Below are positions 18,779 through 24,355 of a stretch of 24,355 nucleotides of DNA, piece after piece (position 1 is the first letter of the stretch; each line of letters begins with the position of its first letter). This DNA is from an uncultured Dermabacteraceae bacterium (GTDB lineage Bacteria; Actinomycetota; Actinomycetes; Actinomycetales; Dermabacteraceae): positions 1-24,355 of the forward strand of contig CAMILZ010000029.1 in assembly GCA_946223075.1 (NCBI GenBank). Direction: 5' to 3'. Under the pieces are notes generated by a model. The model searched no databases, had not been told where the DNA came from, and was given only the letters and a program-made list of their open reading frames with translations. The position numbers and the translations under genes were made by a program.

Positions 18779-21013
18779 ATGCCAGTGTTCCGTATGCGTT
18801 CCAGGTCTTTTTGGCGCTCTCGCGGAGGCATTTCTACCGTGGACCCTCAACTTGATCGCGCGGCACTCCTGGCACAGGTTCGAGAGGCTTCCCAGCAGTC
18901 AGGCATTGCCATTGCGCGTCATCTTGCGAGGCTCCGGAACTTCCGGACGGCCTCGGAGGCTATTCTCGGAATCGATTTCGATAGCCTTCCGCTTCTGGAT
19001 CAATGCTTTGTTGGGACGACTCTTCTGCAGTCTCATCACGGTTTGAGGTCCGATCAACTGTTGGTTGGCCGTCTCGGAGCTCTTGAGTCTCGGACTCTGC
19101 GACCGGCTGAGGCCGTGAGGTTTGCTGAATGGATCCAGCTCTCGGGCTTGCCCACCGAGAAAAAACTGAACGCTCTCGGTTCAATCCGGATTAGCAGTAC
19201 CAACTCCGGTGCCGCCGCAAGCGCTCACAGGGATTTGCGTTTTCGCGCCTTCCGGTTGCGTGCAGCCGCATTAGAAAATGTTGACGTACTTGCTTACTTC
19301 GAGGGTGATGACGAGGACCCCTTCGAGCGAAAAGACAATCTGCGCTACGTGCGCGAGCTCGTCACACACGGACACCCCGATGCTGCCCGGCTTCTCGTCG
19401 AGACGCAACTGGCCCGGCACGGATTAGATGACCGTGCAGTTCTTGAAGCAGCAATGCGTTTTGATTCGGGTTCGCTCTTGAAGGATCTGTCCTCGGTTCC
19501 AACTGCACACTTGTCTGCCCCCGGGGTGCTCGCCCTCGCTCATGATTTGCGAGTCCAAAGTGAGTCTCACGAGGCCTTCTTCAGATCCTGTTATGAGAAG
19601 GCCGCTGCAGCCTTCCCCAAGGCCGACGTGTATGCGCAAGACTCCCTCTTGCGTGTACTCACAGTGAAGGATCTCCTTCCGGAGCTCGATACCTTGGTTC
19701 CTGATCTACGTGGACTCCCTGACACCGTTCTTGGCGCTCGCTGCGGCCGTGGTCTCATTGCTATGGAAAACGGTGAGAATCGAGATGCTGCAGACCTCCT
19801 GCGTTCTGTACTTCGGGAGGACCCGGGATTCACCGCAGCGGCAACCGGGCTTCGCTTCGTTCTCGCGCGACTGGATACTGACGAAAACGTCATCCGGTTG
19901 CGCAACGAGATCGGGTATGGAGCGGCGAGTGCCGGCAGAGCGGGCGTGCGCACGGGAGACCGCGATCAGGCCACGACTCTTTTACTCACAGGCGAATATC
20001 TCAAGAGCTGGCGAGTGCGTCGTAAGGCGCCGCAATGGCAGATTCTCAAGCGAGAGCTCGGGAGCCGATTCTTGAACTATGAAGAACTCCCAGACGATCC
20101 CGGAGCTTCGTTATTCGTCATCACTGATGATGGAGTGGGCGACGAGATCCGTGGTGCGCAGTACCTCGCCGAGCTCGCGGAAAGGTTCGATGTCACGGCT
20201 ACCTGTGACCCGCGCCTGCGCCAACTTTTGGAACGAAGCCTCCCGAAAGTGCGTTTCGTTGATGTTCCACGGCGAATCAAGGGTGTGCTGAACCCTATTT
20301 ATGATGGCAGGTATTCCGATTTCATCCTCGCCAGTCATCTCCCAGCGCACTGCGATCCTTTCGTGGAAGCTTCCGATTACGTCACCTTTGGTCAAAATCT
20401 CACGTTCAATCGATTTGCGGGAGTCTTGTCGCGTTCGGATCGGGGAGCGTATTTGGTTCCTGATCCCTCCCGGAAAGTGCCTCGCAATAACGGAGCACTC
20501 AAAATAGGTCTCGTATGGAAGAGCCATCTCGCAAGCGCGTCGCGGAAAATGATGTACCTCGGAGTCGAACAGCTGTCTCCGTTGTTAGATGTCCCGGGAG
20601 CCGAGTTCTGGTCCGTGCAACATGCTGCTAGCGCTAAGGACGCCGCTTTTTGCGAACAACACGGGATTCGCCAAATTGAGGACGTGGATCTTTTCGACGA
20701 CTTCGAGGGGCTTGCGGGGCATTTGGCATCCATGGACCTCCTGATCGGCATTAGCACCGTGCCGATGGAACTCGCCGCCGCAGTTGGAACCCCCACATGG
20801 CTGCTTGGCTTTTCACCGGAAAATTACTACTACCGGACCGCCGGCGGCGTGACGAGCGTCGACCAACTCTCGCGGAACTCGACTGTGATTGCGCCGCGCT
20901 GGATCGATTTCAGCGCCCCATATGACGAATGCGTCGATCAAGTCTTAGCTGAATGTCGTTCTCGCCTGGAGCGCCTCGTACGAGATCGGGCAGGCGAAAT
21001 CAAAGAGGTATAG
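18779..21013 (+). CDS. Helical-repeat GT-B glycosyltransferase-like protein, uncharacterised
   Basis: A 744-aa protein. Residues about 25-400 are helix-rich and resemble degenerate TPR-like repeats (for example DAARLLVETQLARHGLDDRAVLEAA and ENRDAADLLRSVLREDPG in part). Residues 440-700 look like the GT-B fold of GT9/GT41-like TPR glycosyltransferases: DDGVGDEIRGAQYLAELAERF (450-470) parallels their GLGD-x-IQ-x-RYLP loop, KIGLVWKS (575-582) their nucleotide-domain opening, FWSVQ (610-614), and MDLLIGISTVPMELAAAVG (652-670) the usual DLVI..DTA..HLAGALG. No signal peptide. ATG 18779 follows GAGGTG by about 8 bases; GTG 18839 after GGAGG is an alternative (724 aa). GC and codon use differ from both flanks. 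The donor sugar and acceptor are unknown; a surface or pilin acceptor is only a guess from position. Confidence 0.7.
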   Translation: MPVFRMRSRSFWRSRGGISTVDPQLDRAALLAQVREASQQSGIAIARHLARLRNFRTASEAILGIDFDSLPLLDQCFVGTTLLQSHHGLRSDQLLVGRLGALESRTLRPAEAVRFAEWIQLSGLPTEKKLNALGSIRISSTNSGAAASAHRDLRFRAFRLRAAALENVDVLAYFEGDDEDPFERKDNLRYVRELVTHGHPDAARLLVETQLARHGLDDRAVLEAAMRFDSGSLLKDLSSVPTAHLSAPGVLALAHDLRVQSESHEAFFRSCYEKAAAAFPKADVYAQDSLLRVLTVKDLLPELDTLVPDLRGLPDTVLGARCGRGLIAMENGENRDAADLLRSVLREDPGFTAAATGLRFVLARLDTDENVIRLRNEIGYGAASAGRAGVRTGDRDQATTLLLTGEYLKSWRVRRKAPQWQILKRELGSRFLNYEELPDDPGASLFVITDDGVGDEIRGAQYLAELAERFDVTATCDPRLRQLLERSLPKVRFVDVPRRIKGVLNPIYDGRYSDFILASHLPAHCDPFVEASDYVTFGQNLTFNRFAGVLSRSDRGAYLVPDPSRKVPRNNGALKIGLVWKSHLASASRKMMYLGVEQLSPLLDVPGAEFWSVQHAASAKDAAFCEQHGIRQIEDVDLFDDFEGLAGHLASMDLLIGISTVPMELAAAVGTPTWLLGFSPENYYYRTAGGVTSVDQLSRNSTVIAPRWIDFSAPYDECVDQVLAECRSRLERLVRDRAGEIKEV

Positions 21014-21057
21014 CAGCTCCACTCGGAGGTAACCATGAGCAACTAAGCAAAACGGCT

Positions 21058-21096
21058 CGCTCACGGTTCTGCGGGAGCTGGGCCGGCACGCGCCAC
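21058..21096 (+). repeat. Right copy of 39-bp direct repeat (ancestral helicase end / TadE-like end)
   Basis: Identical to 18523-18561. In the helicase frame this copy continues CCT CGG TAA, giving an end ...RHAPPR with stop at 21102-21104, apparently the original helicase terminus. On the minus strand the same bases encode the last residues VARAGPAPAEP and the TGA stop of the TadE-like gene. A few bases upstream (21046-21057) show weaker similarity to the helicase sequence (AGCAA and GG in register with one missing base). Confidence 0.95.
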
Positions 21097-21432
21097 CTCG
21101 GTAAGGCTTTGGGCGCCGAGCAGCGGGAGATGGACCCGCACGGCGACGGCAGTCTTCGCCTCGAAGCCGCTCGCGTCGCAGCTCTCGAGCAGCGCTCCGT
21201 GCCGCTGCGCGACCTCGAGCGCGATCGCGCACGCCTCATGGGAAGAGCCTCCACCCGCGTGCGTATCCGCGGCCGAAAGCGCCGAAAGTTCGGCGGCTGA
21301 GGCGGCAAGCGATCGGCCATGATGAACGATTCCGAGTGCGACGAGCACCGTAAGCAAGGCACTGGTGATGGCGATGGCCCCGAGCGCGGTCACGGTCGCG
21401 TTGCCGCGCTCCTCGGCGAGGCGCCCCCTCAC
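21061..21432 (-). CDS. TadE-like protein of the helicase/secretion neighbourhood
   Basis: A 123-aa protein with a short basic N-terminus (RGRLAEERGNATV), a hydrophobic helix at about 14-38 (ALGAIAITSALLTVLVALGIV) and the conserved SLAASAAELSALSAAD stretch. This is the TadE/TadG-like minor pilin pattern that TIGRFAM names for the DECH-helicase neighbourhood. Such proteins are exported membrane components of Flp/Tad pili. The GTG start at 21432 overlaps the upstream TadE stop as GTGA. The last eleven codons and stop lie inside the right 39-bp repeat, so its C-terminus coincides with the ancestral helicase end. The open frame further up to 21552 is antiphase in the tadE gene. Confidence 0.85.
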   Translation of the reverse strand: MRGRLAEERGNATVTALGAIAITSALLTVLVALGIVHHGRSLAASAAELSALSAADTHAGGGSSHEACAIALEVAQRHGALLESCDASGFEAKTAVAVRVHLPLLGAQSLTEVARAGPAPAEP

Positions 21433-21836
21433 GGCCCGTGCCTCACGAGGTGTGGCTCGAGGCGCGTGTGAGCGCTCGCTTCGAGCGGAAACGTGGTGCC
21501 GAGAATCGGCCCGCCCACACGCCACGTTGCACGAGCGTTGACGGTGACCCAATCGCCGCTCGTGCTGATACTGAACGAGGCCCCCTCACCGCTCACGACT
21601 TTCGCCTTCGCGATCGCCCCTTCCGGATCCGCGGAGATCATCATTTCTCTCGCGGCGGTGCGCGCCCCTTCCGAAAGGCGCGCCTGGCTGATGAGAAGCC
21701 CGCCGAGCGACATGAGCAGTGCGAGGAGGGCGAAGACGGCGATGAGAACCACCGCCGTCTCCGCCGTGGCCGCACCGGAATCCGCTCGAAGTGCTCGCCA
21801 TCGCGGGCGGGCGCGCTGCTCGGTTTCCGGTGCCAT
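21429..21836 (-). CDS. TadE-family pilus assembly protein
   Basis: A 135-aa minor-pilin-like protein. The segment DSGAATAETAVVLIAVFALL (19-38) and following residues form the prepilin-type hydrophobic helix with the Glu that typifies TadE, then SQARLSEGARTAAREMM (50-66), a conserved TadE block, and a beta-rich C-terminal domain. It is expected at the membrane in the Tad/Flp pilus system. ATG 21836 lies 2 bases after the stop of the broken DUF4244 gene, and its own stop overlaps the next gene by 4 nt, so the three formed an operon. With the upstream gene and promoter cut away by the element, its expression may be lost or come from the element. Confidence 0.88.
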   Translation of the reverse strand: MAPETEQRARPRWRALRADSGAATAETAVVLIAVFALLALLMSLGGLLISQARLSEGARTAAREMMISADPEGAIAKAKVVSGEGASFSISTSGDWVTVNARATWRVGGPILGTTFPLEASAHTRLEPHLVRHGP

Positions 21837-21838
21837 GC

Positions 21839-21949
21839 TTAGCTCGCCGAGCCCAGGGCGCCCTGGATGATGCTCGTGAGCATGCCCTGCATTTCACCGC
21901 TCGTGAGCACCGCGAACAAAAGCGCGGCGAACGCACACGCGGCCACAAA
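21839..21949 (-). pseudogene. DUF4244 Flp-pilin-like gene, 3' fragment cut by an integrated element
   Basis: Thirty-six codons and a TAA remain. The peptide (FVAACAFAALLFAVLTSG, then EMQGMLTSIIQGALGSAS) is the second half of a DUF4244 protein, the small Flp-pilin-like component of actinobacterial Tad loci. The usual first 25 or so residues, including the basic leader and TTAEYA segment, are absent. Reading further up meets a TAG at 21952-21950 and then AT-richer sequence leading into the serine integrase gene. The 5' half should lie on the far side of the element. The frame and its 2-base spacing to tadE exclude a chance match. Confidence 0.85.
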
Positions 21950-21974
21950 CTACTGGCTAGGGCATACTTAGTAC
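21944..21974. other. Putative attachment-site junction (left end of integrated element)
   Basis: Homology to the DUF4244 gene ends at about 21946-21949 and the integrase ATG is at 21975, so the chromosomal/element junction falls in this interval. Large serine integrases commonly lie beside their attachment site. A CATACT (21963-21968) six bases before the ATG could be a -10 of a leaderless integrase transcript. The exact crossover dinucleotide cannot be set without the other end. Confidence 0.6.
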
Positions 21975-23456
21975 ATGACCAGTTCACTCCGTGTCGCGAT
22001 CTACGCGCGGCAGTCCGTCGAGGAGCCGCAGGGCATCCTCCAGCAGCTCGAAGACTGTCGTGTCGAGGCGCAGCGCCGTGGGTGGACGGTCATCGACACC
22101 TACCCCGACGATGATGTCAGCGGGACCAAGACCCGCGGGGAGAAGACTCAGTGGGCCCGCATGCTCACCGACTTCGACGCAGGCAAGTTCGAAGCCGTGC
22201 TCGCCAACGACGTCGACCGCCTCACCCGCAGCCTCACGGATGTCCTCGAACTCCGTCCTCCCAAGCGCGATGTGCGCGTTCTCACTGTCCGAGGTGGTAT
22301 CGATACCCACGAGGACGACACCACCCTCAAGCTCCTCGTCGTGCTAGCCGAGCGCGAGGTCAAGCTTAAGACCATCCGCGCCGCCCGGTACGCCAAGGAG
22401 CGCCGCGCCAAGGGACACCCGCCTGCCGGACGCACCGCCTACGGGTACCGCTGGGTCCGCGCTGCCGACCGCGACGAGGCGGGCACTCGATTCCGCATCG
22501 ACGAGGACGAGGCCGCCATCGTCAAGCGCATCTTCAGCGAGTTCCTGGCCCAGGCATCCCTCGGTCAGATCGCCCGCGATCTGAATGCCAGCGGAATAAG
22601 AACCCGCGAGGGCTCCCGCTGGCACACCTCGACCCTGCGCCGCATCCTCATCAACCCCCACTACGCAGCACTCCTCCCACCTGTCCAGGCCGAGGGGCAG
22701 AACGACCAGGCCAAGGTTGTCATCGAGGACTGCGTGCCCGGTGCATGGGAGCCCATCATCGAGCTCGAGCACCTGCTGGCCGCCCGTGGGTTGCTCGTCG
22801 GCAGGGCCCCGAACCACCAGGGCACCGCCCGTGCCCACCTGCTCTCCGGCATCCCCACCTGCGGCGTCTGTGGCGGGCCGGTCCGGTCGTCGCGTGCTCG
22901 CACCCACCCCACCAAGCGCAAGGACGGGGGACGTGCGCCCCAGAAGTACAACGCAAGCTACCGGTGCCTCGACGGTCACTTCGTGCGCCGGGGCAAGCTC
23001 ATCGACGCCTTCATCACCGAGGTTTGCATCGAGCGTCTCTCGCGACCCGATGCTGCGGACCTTGTTGAACGCCCGGCAGATGGCCCTGACCTCGCAGTCT
23101 TGAGTGCCAAGCGCACCGAGCTTGAGAGTCGCGATGCCGCTATCGCTCTCCTACTCGCACGCGGCAAGATGACACCGAAGGCCGCCGAGGATGCTCTCGA
23201 TGAGCTCGCTCGCGAGCTTGCCGTGGTCAACCAGCAGATCGCTGATGCTATCTCGAAAGACCCGCTGGCCGAGGTCGCAGCCTCTGATGACGCCCGGGCC
23301 TGGTGGGAGGCCGCCACCCTGGCACGCCGTCGAGCCGTCATCGAAACGCTGATGGACATCGTAATCCACCCCGTCGGGAACGGGAAGCGCCTACGTACTT
23401 TCGAGGAGATCGTGCCAACCTTAACGATCAGCTGGAAGCGCGGGCCGAAGGGCTAA
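21975..23456 (+). CDS. Large serine recombinase (phage/ICE-type integrase)
   Basis: A 493-aa serine integrase. The catalytic resolvase domain has YARQS with nucleophile Ser14, the VSGTKTR loop (48-54) and NDVDRLTRS (78-86) with the active-site arginines. The recombinase domain spans about 155-270 (AYGYRWV, FLAQASLGQIARDLNASGIRT, WHTSTLRRILINPHY). A zinc-ribbon follows with CGVC (C296, C299) and C331. A coiled-coil at about 370-425 (LSAKRTELESRDAAI and onward) and a beta-rich tail complete the standard layout. No clear Shine-Dalgarno precedes the ATG. It starts 25 bases from the break in the DUF4244 gene and its 3' end overlaps the convergent HTH gene by 29 bases. Confidence 0.95.
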   Translation: MTSSLRVAIYARQSVEEPQGILQQLEDCRVEAQRRGWTVIDTYPDDDVSGTKTRGEKTQWARMLTDFDAGKFEAVLANDVDRLTRSLTDVLELRPPKRDVRVLTVRGGIDTHEDDTTLKLLVVLAEREVKLKTIRAARYAKERRAKGHPPAGRTAYGYRWVRAADRDEAGTRFRIDEDEAAIVKRIFSEFLAQASLGQIARDLNASGIRTREGSRWHTSTLRRILINPHYAALLPPVQAEGQNDQAKVVIEDCVPGAWEPIIELEHLLAARGLLVGRAPNHQGTARAHLLSGIPTCGVCGGPVRSSRARTHPTKRKDGGRAPQKYNASYRCLDGHFVRRGKLIDAFITEVCIERLSRPDAADLVERPADGPDLAVLSAKRTELESRDAAIALLLARGKMTPKAAEDALDELARELAVVNQQIADAISKDPLAEVAASDDARAWWEAATLARRRAVIETLMDIVIHPVGNGKRLRTFEEIVPTLTISWKRGPKG

Positions 23457-23655
23457 TCCCCAGCTCAGCCGCCGTAGCAGCGTAGGCACGCTCGATATAC
23501 GCCTCCAGCTCCGCTTCCTCCACGCGCCACTGGCCACGCCCGCCGACCTGGATAGCCCGTAGCTCACCCGAGCGAACGAGCGCGTACGCCTGGGCCTTGG
23601 AGATGTTCAGGACCTCCTGGACGCCCTCCAGCGGCATGAACCGGCGCGCACTCAT
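23428..23655 (-). CDS. Excisionase-like helix-turn-helix protein
   Basis: A 75-aa protein with one winged HTH of the MerR/excisionase (DUF/PF12728-like) type: MPLEGVQEVLNISKAQAYALVRSGELRAIQVGGRGQWRVEEAELEAYIER is the full pattern in parts (helix-turn-helix at about 8-30, wing GGRGQWRVE at 38-46). Its ATG overlaps the resolvase stop as ATGA, so both are co-translated, and its 3' end runs 29 bases into the integrase gene on the other strand. Similar small proteins act as recombination directionality factors or regulators; related single-copy genes also occur in actinobacterial core genomes, so a capture from the chromosome is possible. The role here is inferred from context. Confidence 0.8.
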   Translation of the reverse strand: MSARRFMPLEGVQEVLNISKAQAYALVRSGELRAIQVGGRGQWRVEEAELEAYIERAYAATAAELGISPSARASS

Positions 23656-24215
23656 GCGTACACCCCGTGACCCGCGAGCGCCGTGTAGAGCGTCTGACGG
23701 CTCACGCCCAGCTCGCGGGCGACTTTTGCCTTTGGTACGCCTGCTGCGATGCGATCACGTGCTTCCCCGACCTGTGCATCGGACAGCTTCGGCGCTCGCT
23801 CGTACGTGCCCTTCGCCTTGGCAAGGGCTATGCCCTCGGCCTGGCGCTCGCGGATCGTCGCGCGTTCGAGCTCGGCGACTGCGGCGAGGATCGTCAGCAT
23901 GAACGTCCCTTGCGGTGACCCGGTGTTGAGCGCCGGGTTATCGACGAACTCCACCTGCACCCCCTTGTCCTTGAGCTCCTCGATGAGCGCCAGGAGGTCG
24001 CGCGTCGACCGCGCGAGTCGGTCGGGGCTCTTGACACGCACCGTGTCTCCTTCGCGAACCCAGTCGATCATCGCGGTGAGCTGAGGTCGTTCACGCGTGG
24101 CACCCGAGACCTTCTCGGGGAACAGCTTGTCCACGTCACCGAGGGCCTCGACCTGACGATCGAGCTTCTGATCGGTCGCACTCACCCGTGCGTATCCCAC
24201 TACCTGTCCAACCAT
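23652..24215 (-). CDS. Small serine resolvase/invertase (Tn3/Pin family)
   Basis: A 187-aa site-specific recombinase. GYARVSATDQKLDRQ (7-21) carries nucleophile Ser12; KSPDRLARSTRDLL holds the active-site arginines; GTFMLTILAAVAELERATIRERQAEGI is the E-helix dimer region. The C-terminal HTH (PKAKVARELGVSRQTLYTAL) binds DNA. The ATG at 24215 has GAGAGGG about 8 bases upstream and gives the canonical short start before YARVS; the frame upstream to 24254 runs through putative operator DNA. It heads a two-gene operon with the excisionase-like gene. It is separate from the large integrase and more likely serves dimer resolution or inversion. Confidence 0.93.
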   Translation of the reverse strand: MVGQVVGYARVSATDQKLDRQVEALGDVDKLFPEKVSGATRERPQLTAMIDWVREGDTVRVKSPDRLARSTRDLLALIEELKDKGVQVEFVDNPALNTGSPQGTFMLTILAAVAELERATIRERQAEGIALAKAKGTYERAPKLSDAQVGEARDRIAAGVPKAKVARELGVSRQTLYTALAGHGVYA

Positions 24216-24238
24216 CCCTAGACCCTCTCGACACACCT

Positions 24239-24304
24239 GTCTAACACTCGTCAAGTCTATCCCATTTGACAGTATGTCGGCGGATACATCACATGTCTAA
24301 TGGG
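24239..24304. promoter_or_regulatory. Putative res/operator site of the resolvase (TGTC half-sites)
   Basis: Half-sites in the style of gamma-delta/Tn3 res (TGTCYNNTA) are TGTCTAACA (24239-24247), TGTCAAATG on the minus strand (24271-24263), and TGTCTAATG (24294-24302). The first two face each other with TGTC at the outer edges and span 33 bp, close to the 34-bp subsite II of classical res. The second and third also form an 11-bp inverted repeat with one mismatch (24261-24271 and 24294-24304). The position just upstream of the resolvase gene is where autoregulated res sites lie. Confidence 0.5.
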
Positions 24305-24355
24305 GTGTACCCAAATGAGCGCCACGCTCGTAGTCACTGGCCTTAGGCGCCGTGA
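24305..24355. other. Window end, no feature recognised
   Basis: The last 51 bases contain no coding frame or repeat that I can support. They belong to the integrated element, which continues beyond the window. Confidence 0.5.

Noticed and set aside
20953..21300. Plus-strand 115-codon frame crossing the right repeat
   Set aside because: It joins the end of the glycosyltransferase gene, the repeat and the antisense of the TadE-like gene; it reads the repeat in a different frame from the helicase and has no independent support.
22344..22979. 211-codon minus-strand frame inside the serine integrase gene
   Set aside because: Shadow of the integrase coding frame; composition is Gly/Val/Leu-biased and no motif is recognised.

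Overview
The window is about 24 kb of high-GC chromosome, almost certainly from an actinobacterium (class Actinomycetia). Lineage-marker families support this: a WhiB iron-sulfur regulator, a CspB-type cold-shock protein with a long C-terminal tail, DUF3027, a DECH-box helicase/Tad-pilus neighbourhood with DUF4244, many GTG starts and GTGA/ATGA stop-start overlaps. The gene order of the left part matches, from memory, the Mycobacterium tuberculosis Rv3683-Rv3674c region (phosphoesterase, ponA2, whiB4, RidA, beta-lactamase-fold protein, crp, nth). Genus cannot be fixed from sequence alone; a Micrococcales- or Actinomycetales-like organism is a guess.

Layout. 1-61: partial tRNA-Pro (minus). 175-3568 (minus): bifunctional penicillin-binding protein followed by a metallophosphoesterase, overlapping by 8 nt. 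3711-5521 (plus): whiB, a 58-aa DUF4177 gene, a RidA-family gene and a metallo-beta-lactamase-fold hydrolase in one tight operon, ending at a perfect 20-bp hairpin shared with the convergent crp gene. crp (minus) and nth (plus) diverge from a short promoter region carrying a CRP-like palindrome. cspB and DUF3027 (plus) follow. 8603-16067 (minus) is a housekeeping run: methyltransferase, topA, Gfo/Idh/MocA oxidoreductase, tmk and DNA polymerase III delta-prime. The MrfA-like DECH helicase (16122-18578, plus) diverges from the methyltransferase.

The accessory part begins at the 3' end of the helicase. A 39-bp perfect direct repeat (18523-18561 and 21058-21096) brackets a roughly 2.5-kb insert with visibly lower GC that carries one large gene, a helical-repeat/GT-B glycosyltransferase-like protein. 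The right-hand repeat still carries an in-frame stop codon (21102-21104) in the helicase frame and also encodes the C-terminus of the convergent TadE-like gene. The simplest reading is that helicase and TadE-like genes once overlapped tail to tail, and that the insertion duplicated the overlap so both genes stayed intact.

To the right, the Tad/Flp pilus locus (TadE-like, TadE, then DUF4244; minus strand) is broken. The DUF4244 pilin-like gene keeps only its last 36 codons before an integrated element begins at about 21950. The element starts with a large serine integrase gene 25 bp from the break, then a small excisionase-like HTH gene and a small serine resolvase gene on the other strand. 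Upstream of the resolvase lie TGTC-type half-sites resembling a res site. The element runs off the right edge, so the other half of the pilin gene and of the Tad locus should lie beyond the window. The interesting biology is therefore two independent integration events at one pilus locus: one adding a possible glycosyltransferase, the other interrupting a pilin-like gene.
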